From contig DMXM01000039.1 in NCBI GenBank assembly GCA_003482905.1, positions 8,272-72,271 of the forward strand: DNA of 64,000 bases. Reading direction: 5' to 3'. The number at the start of each line of letters is the position of its first letter. Within the stretch, counting starts at the first letter, position 1. The translations under genes were made by a program, and so were the position numbers. Of the stretch, positions 8,587-17,830 are shown one piece after another. A model generated the notes under the pieces. That model made no database searches. It was not told the DNA's origin and saw only the letters and a program-made list of their open reading frames with translations. Origin of the DNA: Elusimicrobiota bacterium. Its GTDB lineage: Bacteria; Elusimicrobiota; Elusimicrobia; Elusimicrobiales; UBA9959.

Positions 8587-9786
8587 TTAAATTCTCTTTA
8601 CGGGCCTATATTCTTTCAGCGGATCCACCGGCTGGGAGTAGGGCCCGGCCCAGGTCTTGTTGAATATATCTTCTATAACGGCGGCGGCCGCCCGGCCTTT
8701 TACGAAGACGGCCACCCCGCGGGAAGTGAGGAAGTAACCGGGACCCCAATTGGAGGTGGTTATATACCCGGTTTCCCCGTCCACCAGCAGGTATTTAAGA
8801 TGCTCCACCCGCGCGAACGGGATAAGGCCGGAACTATGCTGGGGGATAGAGGCAATTTTTATATGGATATTCTCGGTTTTTGACAGGGCTTTTATATCGC
8901 GGTCGGCTTTGCCGCCCATGGCCCAGTCGGCGAAGACCAGTTCCACCTTTACTCCGCGGGCGGCGGCTTTCCTGAAGGCCGTGTCCAGGTCGGCCCAGCG
9001 CTTCGAACCGTGTTCTTCCAGCGAATAGGTCATGACCTGGCCGCGCACCGTGCGTTTGGCTTTATCCAGCAGGTTCAGCAATTCATTTATCTCCGTATCG
9101 GCGCCCTTGGGGACGAAATTCACCGGGCTGAAAGCCAGGCTGTATGAGACCTCCGCGCCGTTGAGAACGGCTTTCTCCGGCTTGGCGGAGGTAATGGCGG
9201 CTTTGCTTTTTTTAGCGAACATTCTCCTGGGCTCGGCGCCGCCCGCCAATGCCCAGTCCGCCTCGAAAACTATAGCCAGGTCCGCCGCGGCTTTGGAGCT
9301 CTTCAGCCTGAGCCCCAGTTCGTGTATGTGTTTGAGCGAGCGCCAGTCGAAGTTCTGGCTGCCGACGTAAACCTCGACCCCGTCCACTATAAAGAACTTG
9401 GCATGCTGTACCCCGCCGCCGGCTTTCTTAAAATCTATTACGCTGGTCTCTACGCCGGCCTCTTTTAGGGCCGGCAGGGACTTTCCGCTCTCCTTCATCA
9501 TTACCTTGTCCACCATAAAGCGCACTTTTACGCCTCTTTTGGCCGCGTCCTTTACCGCGGAGAGCACCGGTTCAAGCACTTCCCCGGCCAGGTCGGCTAT
9601 GTAGAACTGCTCGATATCCAGGGTCTTTTTGGCCGAGCCTATCATAGCCAGCCATACGGCGGCCGGCCTGGCCGCCAGTGTGGAGCCGTATACCGTTTCG
9701 TCCGGCGCGCTCTCGACGAACTGGATTTCAGCCGCCTTAAGCGGCAGGGCCGCCGCGAAAATTAAAGCCAGTAATATTTTTCTCAT
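8587..9786 (-). CDS. Exported phospholipase D-family protein
   Basis: This is a 399-residue protein with a signal peptide (MRKILLALIFAAALPLKA). The start at 9786 has AGGAGAG six bases upstream; the longer frame reaching 9936 overlaps the divergent gene and lacks such signals. Two complete HKD motifs are visible: HAKFFIVD (His128) and HLKYLLVD (His329), each followed by the Ser/Asn strand ('VGSQNFDWRS', 'ITTSNWG'). Both halves of the bilobed active site are therefore intact. The family hydrolyses or transfers phosphodiester bonds (phospholipids, cardiolipin synthesis, DNA). An exported single-chain form of this size suggests a periplasmic phospholipase or nuclease. It is transcribed divergently from the M20 peptidase. 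Confidence 0.85.
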   Translation of the reverse strand: MRKILLALIFAAALPLKAAEIQFVESAPDETVYGSTLAARPAAVWLAMIGSAKKTLDIEQFYIADLAGEVLEPVLSAVKDAAKRGVKVRFMVDKVMMKESGKSLPALKEAGVETSVIDFKKAGGGVQHAKFFIVDGVEVYVGSQNFDWRSLKHIHELGLRLKSSKAAADLAIVFEADWALAGGAEPRRMFAKKSKAAITSAKPEKAVLNGAEVSYSLAFSPVNFVPKGADTEINELLNLLDKAKRTVRGQVMTYSLEEHGSKRWADLDTAFRKAAARGVKVELVFADWAMGGKADRDIKALSKTENIHIKIASIPQHSSGLIPFARVEHLKYLLVDGETGYITTSNWGPGYFLTSRGVAVFVKGRAAAAVIEDIFNKTWAGPYSQPVDPLKEYRPVKRI

Positions 9787-9864
9787 CTCTCTCCTGTTTC
9801 CGCCGCCGCGGCCCATGGCCGGTCCAATGGGAAAATTATACATTATGGGCCGCGCGCCGGCGCA

Positions 9865-9893
9865 TTGCTTTGGTCCTGCCCAATAGGTATACT
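9865..9893 (+). promoter_or_regulatory. Sigma70-type promoter for the M20 peptidase
   Basis: TTGCTT (9865-9870), a 17-base spacer, then TATACT (9888-9893). The start codon at 9917 is preceded by AGGAG, so this gene has a normal leader, unlike several others in the window. Confidence 0.5.
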
Positions 9894-9916
9894 TTTTTAA
9901 GCCCCAGGAGAAAAAG

Positions 9917-11155
9917 ATGAAAGACCAGATAATCAAGAAAATCGAATCCTACGAAAATTACGCCATAGAGCTGCAGCGCGGCCTTACCGCCATCCCGGCC
10001 CTGGCCCCGTCCAGCGGCGGCAACGGCGAGTACGATAAGGCGGCCTGGCTGGAAGGCGAGCTGAAGAAACTTAAATTTGATTCCATAGAATGGATAAACG
10101 CCCCGCAGAAAGAGGCCAAGAACGGCATACGCCCCAACGTCATAGCCCGCTATAAGGGGTTAAGCTCTGCCAAGACCATCTGGTTCATGGCGCACCTGGA
10201 CATTGTCCCGCCCGGCGAGGCCAAATTGTGGAAGTCCGACCCCTATAAAATGGAGGTGCAGGGCCGCAAACTGGTGGGCCGCGGCGTGGAGGACAACCAG
10301 CAGGCCATAGTCTCCAGCATAATGGTGGTGAAGGCCATGATGGAACTGAACTACAGGCCGGAATACGACATAGCCCTGCTGTTCTGCGCCGACGAGGAAA
10401 CCGGCTCGGGCTTCGGCGCGGACTATATCTCCGAGAACAAGCCCGACATCTTCGGCAAAGACGACGTGTTCTTCGTGCCGGACTCCGGCGTGGAGGACGG
10501 CTCCCTGATAGAGGTGGCAGAAAAGTCCATATTATGGATGAAGGTAATAACCCACGGCAAACAATGCCACGCCAGCCGCCCGGCGCTGGGCATAAACGCC
10601 TTCAAGGCCGCCAGCGAACTGGTGGTGAAATACCAGGGCCTCTACGAGAAATTCCCGCACAAGGACGCGCTTTACGAGCCGCCCATCAGCACCTTCGAAC
10701 CCACCAAAAAAGAGGCCAATGTCCCCAACGTCAACACCCTGCCCGGAGAGGACATTTTCTACATGGACTGCCGCGTGATGCCGGTTTACCAGCTGGCCGA
10801 GGTGAAAGCCGAGATGCGCCGCCTGGCCGACGAGGTGGAGGGTAAATTCGGCGTGAAGATAGCTTTCGAGCCCCAGCAGGAGGCGCAGGCCGCGCCCCCT
10901 ACCGACCAGAACGCCCCCATTGTGACCGCCCTCAAGACGGCCATAAAGGAAGTTCTAAACGTGGAACCCAAAGCCTACGGCATTGGCGGCGGCACGGTGG
11001 CGGCCTTCTTCAGGCGCCTGCATCTGCCGGTGGTGGTCTACTCACGCCTTAACGAAAGCGCCCACCAGCCCAACGAATACTGCGTGATAGACCACATGAT
11101 GGGCGACGCCAAGGTGTTCGCCGTGGCCACCCTACTGCTCTGCGCCAAGAAGTAA
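9917..11155 (+). CDS. M20-family metallopeptidase (dipeptidase/deacylase-like)
   Basis: This 412-residue dizinc hydrolase has the M20 ligands in order: 'MAHLDIVPPGE' (His93, Asp95), 'GRGVEDNQQA' (Asp126 bridging), 'CADEETGSG' (catalytic Glu160 and ligand Glu161), 'VPDSG' (Asp ligand) and a C-terminal 'SAHQPNEYC' histidine. The inserted dimerisation domain is evident around 'HGKQCHASRPALGINAFKAASEL'. Family members cleave dipeptides or N-acyl amino acids, including succinyl-diaminopimelate. This sequence looks closest to the ArgE/DapE-like and Sapep/dipeptidase group, but the substrate cannot be fixed. There is no signal peptide, so it is cytoplasmic. A hairpin terminator follows. Confidence 0.85.
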   Translation: MKDQIIKKIESYENYAIELQRGLTAIPALAPSSGGNGEYDKAAWLEGELKKLKFDSIEWINAPQKEAKNGIRPNVIARYKGLSSAKTIWFMAHLDIVPPGEAKLWKSDPYKMEVQGRKLVGRGVEDNQQAIVSSIMVVKAMMELNYRPEYDIALLFCADEETGSGFGADYISENKPDIFGKDDVFFVPDSGVEDGSLIEVAEKSILWMKVITHGKQCHASRPALGINAFKAASELVVKYQGLYEKFPHKDALYEPPISTFEPTKKEANVPNVNTLPGEDIFYMDCRVMPVYQLAEVKAEMRRLADEVEGKFGVKIAFEPQQEAQAAPPTDQNAPIVTALKTAIKEVLNVEPKAYGIGGGTVAAFFRRLHLPVVVYSRLNESAHQPNEYCVIDHMMGDAKVFAVATLLLCAKK

Positions 11156-11173
11156 CAAGAACGGCGTAGGTTT

Positions 11174-11201
11174 AAGAAGGGCGCGGAAACGCGCCCTTCT
11201 T
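11174..11201 (+). terminator. Hairpin terminator after the M20 peptidase
   Basis: A perfect 12-bp stem, AAGAAGGGCGCG / CGCGCCCTTCTT, closes a GAAA tetraloop. Only a short T-rich run follows, so efficiency is uncertain. Confidence 0.65.
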
Positions 11202-11273
11202 AATTCCGGTATTGAAGTCATTTAGTATAATAAAGCGGTGTTACCACCCCAACCTTTTTCTCCCGAGGACATA

Positions 11274-12824
11274 ATGAAACTTTCCCTTTTTCTCCCCTGC
11301 TTTTTATTGTTTTGCCAGCCCTCGTTCGCAAAAGGCACCCCGGACGCCTCTCTCCCAGAAGGCGCGGTAAAAGAAACCGACCCCAAATATCCGCCTGTGG
11401 TCTCCTACACCCTCAAGAACGGGCTGAAACTGATCATTCTTGAGAAGCACTTCGCGCCTACGATATCCTATTCGATGGCTTTCAAGGTGGGAAACGTCGA
11501 CAGCCCGAAGGGCAAGACCGGTCTGCCTCATCTGTTCGAGCATATGGCCTTCAAAGGCACGCAGACGATAAACACAAAGGATTACAAGAAAGAAAAGATC
11601 GCCCTCGACAAGATCGAGGTCGCCGCCAGGGCCCTTATAGCCGAGGAACGCAAACCCAACCCGGACCAGCCGGCCCTGGAGACACTAAAAAAAGCCCTCG
11701 CAGCGGCCGAGAAAGAGGCGGACGCCTATATCCTCAAAGACGAATTCAGTCAGATCTACAAGAACCTGGGAGAGAACGGCCTCAACGCGGCCACAGGGTA
11801 TGATTATACTTTCTACACGGTAGCCCTGCCCGCCAACCAGCTTGAAACCCTTATGGCTATGGAAGCCGACCGATTCAAGAACGCCGTACTGCGGGAGTTT
11901 TACAGGGAACGCAGCGTTGTAATGGAAGAGCGGCGCATGTACGAGGCCAAGCCGGAGAGCGCCCTTAGCGAGCTCCTTACCACCACTGCCTTCGAAGCGC
12001 ACCCCTACAGGTATCCCATCGTCGGCTGGATGGACGACATAAAGACCTTCACCAGGACCGACGCCGAGAATTTCTACCGCAGGTTCTATGTGCCCAATAA
12101 CGCCACCCTGGCCATAGTCGGGGATGTGAAACCGGCCGATGTCATAAAGTTCGCTGAAAACCACTTCTCCGCCTGGAGCCCGGCCGAGCTGCCAGACACT
12201 ACCTATACCAGGGAGCCCAAACAGAACTCTGAAAAGAGATTCAACCTTTTCTTCAAGGCCAATCCTTCACTGCGGATGGGCTTTCACAATCCCGGCTTCA
12301 GCAGCCAGGATATGTACCCGCTCATAATGGCCAGCGATGTGCTGTCAGGCGGAAAGACGGCGCGTTTTTACCGGACCCTGGTCGAGGGCAAACAGCTGGC
12401 CCTCTACGCCGCGTCAGGCGCCACCACCTCGTCCCGGTACCCCTCCTTGTTCATTGTAGTGGGCGCACCCAAAGCCCCCCATACGGTGGAGGAGCTGGAA
12501 ACCGCGATTTGGGACGAGATAGAGAAGCTCAAAGCCGAGCCGCCCACAGCCTGGGAGATGGAGAGGATTGTGAACGCCCACGAGGCTGAACTGGTTAAAA
12601 ATCTGGAATCAAGTCTTGAAACGGCACAGAGCCTTTCCGTTTCAGAGCAGATAATGGGCGACTGGAAGTTCGACTGGAAGATGATAGACGAGCTTCGGAA
12701 GGTCACGCCTGAGGATGTCTCCAAAGCTGCGGCCAAATACCTTGTCCGCAGCAATTACACCGTAGGTTTCCTTCGCCAACCGGCGGCCGCGGTACCCATA
12801 CATGGGAAAGGAGACTCCAAATGA
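11274..12824 (+). CDS. M16 zinc peptidase, active subunit, exported
   Basis: This 516-residue protein has a signal peptide (MKLSLFLPCFLLFCQPSFA). GAGG before 11274 and the signal peptide decide the start over an in-frame ATG 36 bases earlier. The inverted zinc motif HxxEH is present as 'GLPHLFEHMAFKG' (His86, Glu89, His90), and the distal Glu ligand is likely in 'VVMEERRMYEAKPES'. The alanine/lysine-rich insertion between motif and ligand is typical of bacterial M16B peptidases. Its stop overlaps the start of the next M16 gene by ATGA, so the two are translationally coupled. Together they should form a heterodimeric clamshell protease resembling mitochondrial processing peptidase, acting in the periplasm. 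A TATAAT at 11226-11231 is the likely -10. Confidence 0.9.
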   Translation: MKLSLFLPCFLLFCQPSFAKGTPDASLPEGAVKETDPKYPPVVSYTLKNGLKLIILEKHFAPTISYSMAFKVGNVDSPKGKTGLPHLFEHMAFKGTQTINTKDYKKEKIALDKIEVAARALIAEERKPNPDQPALETLKKALAAAEKEADAYILKDEFSQIYKNLGENGLNAATGYDYTFYTVALPANQLETLMAMEADRFKNAVLREFYRERSVVMEERRMYEAKPESALSELLTTTAFEAHPYRYPIVGWMDDIKTFTRTDAENFYRRFYVPNNATLAIVGDVKPADVIKFAENHFSAWSPAELPDTTYTREPKQNSEKRFNLFFKANPSLRMGFHNPGFSSQDMYPLIMASDVLSGGKTARFYRTLVEGKQLALYAASGATTSSRYPSLFIVVGAPKAPHTVEELETAIWDEIEKLKAEPPTAWEMERIVNAHEAELVKNLESSLETAQSLSVSEQIMGDWKFDWKMIDELRKVTPEDVSKAAAKYLVRSNYTVGFLRQPAAAVPIHGKGDSK

Positions 12825-14236
12825 AGAACACCCTGATAAAAGCGTCGGCCTTAGGAGTTATTATGGCGATATCCATTTCTGCGGTCAGAGCGACCCCACT
12901 GAACCTTCCCAAAGCCGCCCCCCTGGACTTCAATCCGCCAAAGGGCGAGCGTCTGGTTCTGGAAAACGGCATGACGCTGTACCTTCTTAACGACCCCTCG
13001 CTTCCGGCTATCAGGATAAGCGCGGTGGTGCGCACCGGCACGATCAATGATCCGGCCGATAAAGTGGGCTTAGGCGCAATAACCTCAAGCATGCTTGAGG
13101 ACGGCGGCAGCCTCTCCTACAAACCGGAAGAGATAGACAAGACCCTGGAATACCTGGGCGCCTCATTAAGTTCCTCAATGGACATAGAAGACGCCAGTTT
13201 CTCCATGTTCGCCCTTAAGAAGGACCTGGACACGGTGCTGGACATTTACGCCGACGTGCTGATGAACCCGGCCTTCGACGCGGAGAAGTTTAAGATATTG
13301 AAGAAAAACGAAATTGAGATGATACGCAGGCGCAACGACGACCCCGGCAAGACGGTCATGCGCGAAGCCCTTCGCAGCTATTACGGCAAGGATCACCCCT
13401 ACGGCCGCAGAACAGAGGCCGCGGTAGTAGAGTCCATAACCATCGCCGACCTCAAGGCGCAGCATTCCGCCTATTACAGGCCGAATAACATCATTATGGC
13501 CGTAAGCGGCAGCTACGGCTCCAACGAAGAGATCGTGGCCAAACTCAAGCAGCGCTTCGGAAAATGGGAGAAAAGGGAGATAAAAGCCACAAAGATCCCG
13601 CCCCCCGCGCGCAATACCTCGAGAGTGATTTATTTTATAGACAAAGACGTCCCTCAAACCTACATCGCTGTGATCCAGCAAGGCATACAGCGGCCCGACA
13701 CGGTATTTTTTCCGCTTGGCATAACCAACGACGTACTCGGCGCCCCAGGGCTTTCCTCGCGGCTTTGGGACACGGTGCGGGCGCGCAAAGGTCTGGCCTA
13801 CTCGGTCTATTCCTCCTTCTCAAGGCGCAACGCCTACCCTGGTCACCTGTATGCCTACTGCGGCACCAAGCCAGAGACCTACTCGCAGGCCCTTGAAGAG
13901 ATACTAAAACAACTTAAACGCGTAAAAACAGACCCACTTTCCGCGCAGGAAGTGAACGAGGCAAAAAGCGCAAAGATAAACTCCTTTGTCTTCACGTTCA
14001 AGACGCCATTCGACGTGGTAAACCAGCGGGCGCTCCTGGAGCACTTCGGTTTCCAGCCGGACTACCTGGAGACCTACGTCAGCAATGTTTCGGCCGTAAC
14101 CCCGGAGTCGGCCTTCTCGACCGCTACTAAGATTTTCAACCCGGACAACGCGCTGATCTTCGTTATCGGCAACTCCAAAAAGTTCGACCGCCCGCTCTCG
14201 GAATTCGGGCCGGTTACCGAACTAAAGGAAGATTAA
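12821..14236 (+). CDS. M16 peptidase-like protein lacking the zinc motif (non-catalytic partner)
   Basis: This 471-residue exported M16 homologue has a signal peptide near 'LIKASALGVIMAISISAVRA'. At the position of HxxEH it reads 'GLGAITSSMLEDGG', so neither histidine nor the catalytic glutamate is present and it cannot bind zinc. The substrate-binding Arg-Tyr signature of M16 partner subunits is kept ('RARKGLAYSVYSSFSRR'). This division of labour, an active alpha-like and an inactive beta-like chain, is well known in M16B pairs. The ATGA overlap with the upstream gene implies a stoichiometric complex. The gene abuts the glycosyltransferase that follows with no gap, so they may share a transcript. 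Confidence 0.88.
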   Translation: MKNTLIKASALGVIMAISISAVRATPLNLPKAAPLDFNPPKGERLVLENGMTLYLLNDPSLPAIRISAVVRTGTINDPADKVGLGAITSSMLEDGGSLSYKPEEIDKTLEYLGASLSSSMDIEDASFSMFALKKDLDTVLDIYADVLMNPAFDAEKFKILKKNEIEMIRRRNDDPGKTVMREALRSYYGKDHPYGRRTEAAVVESITIADLKAQHSAYYRPNNIIMAVSGSYGSNEEIVAKLKQRFGKWEKREIKATKIPPPARNTSRVIYFIDKDVPQTYIAVIQQGIQRPDTVFFPLGITNDVLGAPGLSSRLWDTVRARKGLAYSVYSSFSRRNAYPGHLYAYCGTKPETYSQALEEILKQLKRVKTDPLSAQEVNEAKSAKINSFVFTFKTPFDVVNQRALLEHFGFQPDYLETYVSNVSAVTPESAFSTATKIFNPDNALIFVIGNSKKFDRPLSEFGPVTELKED

Positions 14237-15136
14237 ATGGGACTGTTCTCTAATAAGCCTGAAATAACCGTGGTGATCCCCGCCTACAATGAGGAAGGCG
14301 CGATAACCCCCACCATAAAAGGGGCCGCCGCGGCCCTCGCTGCGGCCGGCCTCAAATTCGAGATAATCACCGTGGACGACGGTTCTTGCGACGGCACCGC
14401 GGCGGCGGCCGAGGCCGCCGGCTCACGGGTGATACGCCACCCCCTCAACCGGGGCTACGGCCGCTCGCTGGTAAGCGGGATAGAGGCCGCCAAAAACGAC
14501 TGGGTCCTGATAATAGACGCGGACGGCTCATATCCTCCGGCTGAAATAGCGAAACTGCTCCCCTGCGTTCCGGATTTCGACATGGTGGTCGGGGCCCGCC
14601 AGGGAAAACTTTTTTGGGGCAGCTACACCAAAGCTTTCATGCGCTGGACCTACCTGGCCCTCGCCAGGTTCGTGGCCGGCGAGCCGATCCCCGACGCCAA
14701 CTCCGGACTGCGGATATTCCGCAAGAGCGCGGCGAAGAACATGCCTATCATCTGCTTTGGGTATTCTTTCACCACCACCATGACGCTTTCCTTCATGAGT
14801 TCGGGGTTGTTCGTAAAGTTCGTGCCGATAGAGTTCGCGGAACGCGTCGGGAAATCCAAAGTTAAACCAGTGCGCGACATTCTGCGCACACTCCAGATAA
14901 TGACGCAGGTGGTTATCCATTACAACCCGCTAAAGTTCGCCGCCGCGCTCGCTTCCGTTCCGGCCGCGCTCGCCGCCCTCAATACGGCGCTGCTTTTCTT
15001 CCCGTGCGACCATTCCCGCCACCTGGCGCTGGCCTGCATACTGGCAAGCCTGGCCGTAGCTGTTTTTATGGCCGGCTGCGTGCTGCAATCCATGAAGACT
15101 CTGCTGGACAAGAACGCCTGCCGGAATGACAAATAA
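14237..15136 (+). CDS. Family 2 glycosyltransferase (polyprenyl-phosphate sugar transferase-like)
   Basis: This 299-residue GT-A enzyme shows 'ITVVIPAYNEEGAI' and 'ITVDDGSCDGTAAAAEAAG' (nucleotide-sugar site), 'LIIDADGSYPPAEI' (DxD-type metal site) and 'GARQGKLFWGSYTKAFMRW'. Two hydrophobic helices end the protein (about residues 235-290). The pattern is that of dolichyl/undecaprenyl-phosphate mannosyl- or glucosyltransferases, which load a sugar onto a lipid carrier for use across the membrane. It starts immediately after the M16 stop and overlaps the downstream methyltransferase by 11 bases. The nearby GT39-like protein would be a natural user of the lipid-linked sugar. The sugar identity is unknown. 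Confidence 0.85.
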   Translation: MGLFSNKPEITVVIPAYNEEGAITPTIKGAAAALAAAGLKFEIITVDDGSCDGTAAAAEAAGSRVIRHPLNRGYGRSLVSGIEAAKNDWVLIIDADGSYPPAEIAKLLPCVPDFDMVVGARQGKLFWGSYTKAFMRWTYLALARFVAGEPIPDANSGLRIFRKSAAKNMPIICFGYSFTTTMTLSFMSSGLFVKFVPIEFAERVGKSKVKPVRDILRTLQIMTQVVIHYNPLKFAAALASVPAALAALNTALLFFPCDHSRHLALACILASLAVAVFMAGCVLQSMKTLLDKNACRNDK

Positions 15137-15839
15137 CGTTTCCGGGTATTCCACAATGAGTCCGGCCATAGCCGGAACCCGCAATTATTACCGCTGGCTT
15201 TACCGCGTACTAAACCCCGTACTCGGACAAAAGATACTGGAGATTGGTCCCGGTTGGGGCCAGATGGCGGAACTTATCACCGCCGGCGACAGGGAGTACT
15301 GGGCGGCGGATATCGACGGCGGCGTCATAGAGGGCCTCAAAAAGAAATACCCGGCCGCCGCGGCCAGGTTCGTCTGCGGCGATATTACTTCCGCGCGGGC
15401 CGCCGCCGCGATACCCCCCGGCGGGGTAGATACCATCCTTATGATGAATATCCTCGAGCACGTCGAGGACGACGCGGCCTTCCTCAGGGACCTGAGAGCG
15501 CGCTTCCCCGGCTGCCGCATCGTGCTGCAGCTGCCGGCGCTGCCGGCCCTCTACGGCCGGTTGGACAGGGAGGCGGGACACTACCGCCGTTATACCGCGG
15601 CCTCGGCGAAAGCCGCGCTGCTGGCGGCGGGCTACAGCCCGGAAACGATCTTCTACTTCAATTTTATCGGGGCCGTCACCTGGTTTATCTCTTCCCGGAT
15701 CGCGGATTTCTCCCTGAAATCCGGCGCCGTTGGGCGTTTTATACGGTTGAACGACCGCTTTATAATACCGCTCTCTTTCCTTTTGGAACCCTTCACCCGG
15801 AAATTAGCCGGTCAATCCGTTATAGTCGTGGGGCGATGA
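15126..15839 (+). CDS. Class I SAM-dependent methyltransferase
   Basis: This 237-residue Rossmann methyltransferase has motif I as 'ILEIGPGWGQMAEL', the acidic motif II as 'WAADIDGG', and 'VDTILMMNILEHVEDDAAFLRDL', a common motif IV/post-motif in ubiquinone- or sugar-type methyltransferases. The start overlaps the end of the glycosyltransferase, so translation is probably coupled. Its 3' end overlaps the convergent membrane transferase by 28 bases. The hydrophobic C-terminal part ('FNFIGAVTWFISSRIADF') suggests membrane association, consistent with a lipid-linked or surface-glycan substrate. The substrate is unknown. Confidence 0.8.
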   Translation: MTNNVSGYSTMSPAIAGTRNYYRWLYRVLNPVLGQKILEIGPGWGQMAELITAGDREYWAADIDGGVIEGLKKKYPAAAARFVCGDITSARAAAAIPPGGVDTILMMNILEHVEDDAAFLRDLRARFPGCRIVLQLPALPALYGRLDREAGHYRRYTAASAKAALLAAGYSPETIFYFNFIGAVTWFISSRIADFSLKSGAVGRFIRLNDRFIIPLSFLLEPFTRKLAGQSVIVVGR

Positions 15840-17134
15840 CCGGGTCTCTGCCCGGCCCCTTCCCTTCCCAGAGCGATAGCCGCCCCGGCAGCCAGGAACA
15901 GCATCGGCGGGATGCGGTAGCGGTAATACCCGTTGGTGCTGGCCATGGCGAACAGATAGAACACCGCCGCGAAAAGAAAAGCGGCCGGCACAAGCCTTCC
16001 TGAACGCGCCAGCACCCAGACTCCGCGCGCAAAAAGCAGATAAACCGCGGCGAGGAAAACCAGATACCCCGCCTGAAGCGCCCAAAGGGCCGGGTAAACC
16101 CTTAAAAGCGCGAGCGTGCCGGAACCTATAGCTCCAGGCTGCGCCTTAACTTCGGTATTAAGCCCCAACGCCTGCGGCAGCATCTCGATCCCGGACCCGC
16201 CCACGGTAGCCAGCAGATCGTGCAGCAGGTACCTGGCGGTCAGGCCGGGGTACTTTTTTATAATTTTCACCGCCCGCGCAGAGTAGGCGCTGGAACGGGC
16301 AGCGTCGCTGGGGTAGTCTCCTTCGGCTTCCGCCAGCAGGGCGGCGGAAGTTTCGGCGAAACTTTTCCCCGTGCGCAAAGCCTCCACGCTGCCGGCGGAG
16401 TACTTAAGCAGAACAACTCCGCCGATGGACGTGTAGGTGAAATACCCGGTATGCGCGTAATTGCGGTAAGACCAGGCCAGCGGGATCGAATAAGCGAGCA
16501 GCAGGAAAAGGAACATCTGTTTTTTTCTTTTCCAGAGCAGCGGCGCCAGCATTAACGGCAGGTATAGCGTGATCGGCTTTATGAAAGCCGCCAGCGCCCA
16601 CAGGAACCCGGCCTTCGAAACCCCGGCGGCGGTACCACCCTCCAGAGTCCGCCAGGTGGCGCGGCCGGCCAGCACAAGCACCAGCATAAGAAGTTCTTCA
16701 GCCAGCAGCAACGGGGCGTGCATCAGCGAGATATAGTCCAGCGAAAAGAACAGCACGCCGAAGCCGGCGCCCCTGCGGCCGGCCATTTCATTGAACCATT
16801 TCCAGGCCAGCAGCACCGTCAGCGCACTTATCAGCAACTGCGCGAAAACCGCGTTGAATACGATGTCTCCCGGCAGCGAACCGACGGCCACCAGAAGCAT
16901 CGGGTATCCCGGGGTCCGGAAAGTATCCGCAAGCACGGCGCCGCCGGCGGCCGGCAGACCGAAGAAGCCGGAACCGGAAAGGCTGGCGGCAAGATCCAGG
17001 TAGCCTCTGGAGTCCGCGGTAACGCAGTAGGCCGGGTTTTTGGCCGCCAGGACCAGCAGGAGCAACCTGGGAAGGAAAGCGGCAAGGTAAACCCAGAAGG
17101 GGATCCCGAACAGGTTTTTTTTGAACAAGCTCAT
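15812..17134 (-). CDS. Multi-pass glycosyltransferase of the GT39/ArnT-like superfamily
   Basis: This 440-residue protein has about ten transmembrane segments. The first extracytoplasmic loop contains 'TADSRGYLDLAASL' and then 'TFRTPGYPMLLVAVG', a hallmark of GT-C enzymes related to ArnT and protein mannosyltransferases that use polyprenyl-phosphate sugars on the outer side of the inner membrane. No Shine-Dalgarno is obvious just upstream of 17134. The gene converges on the methyltransferase/GT2 pair, which could supply its lipid-linked donor. The acceptor (lipid A, glycan or protein) is not readable. Confidence 0.72.
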   Translation of the reverse strand: MSLFKKNLFGIPFWVYLAAFLPRLLLLVLAAKNPAYCVTADSRGYLDLAASLSGSGFFGLPAAGGAVLADTFRTPGYPMLLVAVGSLPGDIVFNAVFAQLLISALTVLLAWKWFNEMAGRRGAGFGVLFFSLDYISLMHAPLLLAEELLMLVLVLAGRATWRTLEGGTAAGVSKAGFLWALAAFIKPITLYLPLMLAPLLWKRKKQMFLFLLLAYSIPLAWSYRNYAHTGYFTYTSIGGVVLLKYSAGSVEALRTGKSFAETSAALLAEAEGDYPSDAARSSAYSARAVKIIKKYPGLTARYLLHDLLATVGGSGIEMLPQALGLNTEVKAQPGAIGSGTLALLRVYPALWALQAGYLVFLAAVYLLFARGVWVLARSGRLVPAAFLFAAVFYLFAMASTNGYYRYRIPPMLFLAAGAAIALGREGAGQRPGHRPTTITD

Positions 17135-17442
17135 CTATCCTCCCTCGCTGCCGCTGCCGAAGTACATATTATACAGATAAACCTCCGGCTTTGAGCAGCG
17201 GTTGCCGGGCAATGCCAGGCCGCGGTAGCCGGCGGCTTGAGACGCACGGGACGGTTATTTAACCGGCCCTGCGGGCATAGGGAAAATTTATCTTGCCTGC
17301 GCTTTGGTCAATAACGGTGCGCTGGAGTTGGAGTTAGGAGCGAAGAAAAGATAAACTAAAACCATCCCGGGTTACAAAGGTGGTCAGACACTCACCGGCA
17401 TCAGCGAGAACAGCGGCAGGCCGCGCGCAAGGTTGCTAAGCA
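17135..17442. other. Intergenic stretch without a recognisable gene
   Basis: These 308 bases separate the divergent GT39-like and acpS genes. I find no RNA gene and no convincing short reading frame. It must hold the promoters for both genes, but no clear -35/-10 pair stands out, and acpS has no visible Shine-Dalgarno. Confidence 0.5.
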
Positions 17443-17799
17443 ATGACAATAGACACAGGCATAGACATTACGGACGTGGACCGGCTTCGCCGGGCAATTG
17501 AGAAACTGGGGGATGACTTTTTAACCAGGGTGTTCACTAAAGAGGAATTGGCCGCCGCGGGAAAGCTGAAAAGCTCTACCCTCCACCTGGCGGGCAGGTT
17601 CGCGGCCAAGGAAGCCGTGTTTAAGGCGATGGGGGACGCAGGCTTAAGCTGGCAGGATATCTGCGTTTTAAACGACGAATCCGGCAAACCCTATTGCCGG
17701 ATCCTGAACGGCAAAGGCGCGGGCGCGGACATCCGGATCTCCATTTCCCACACAAAAGACTACGCGGTAGCTACCGCCCTGGTCATAAAGACCCCCTGA
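17443..17799 (+). CDS. acpS: Holo-[acyl-carrier-protein] synthase
   Basis: This 118-residue enzyme transfers 4'-phosphopantetheine from CoA to the serine of acyl carrier proteins. Diagnostic motifs are 'TGIDITDVDRLRRAIEKLG' at the N-terminus (Mg-binding Asp) and 'RFAAKEAVFKAMGDA' (catalytic Glu/Lys). The C-terminus 'ISISHTKDYAVATALV' completes the AcpS fold, and the length matches the family (~120-125 aa). It converges on an ACP gene whose stop lies 31 bases away. That pairing suggests it activates that carrier, though it may also serve fatty-acid ACP. Confidence 0.93.
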   Translation: MTIDTGIDITDVDRLRRAIEKLGDDFLTRVFTKEELAAAGKLKSSTLHLAGRFAAKEAVFKAMGDAGLSWQDICVLNDESGKPYCRILNGKGAGADIRISISHTKDYAVATALVIKTP

Positions 17800-17830
17800 C
17801 GCCGGCGGCCGAGGCCGGGGCGGGACGGCC

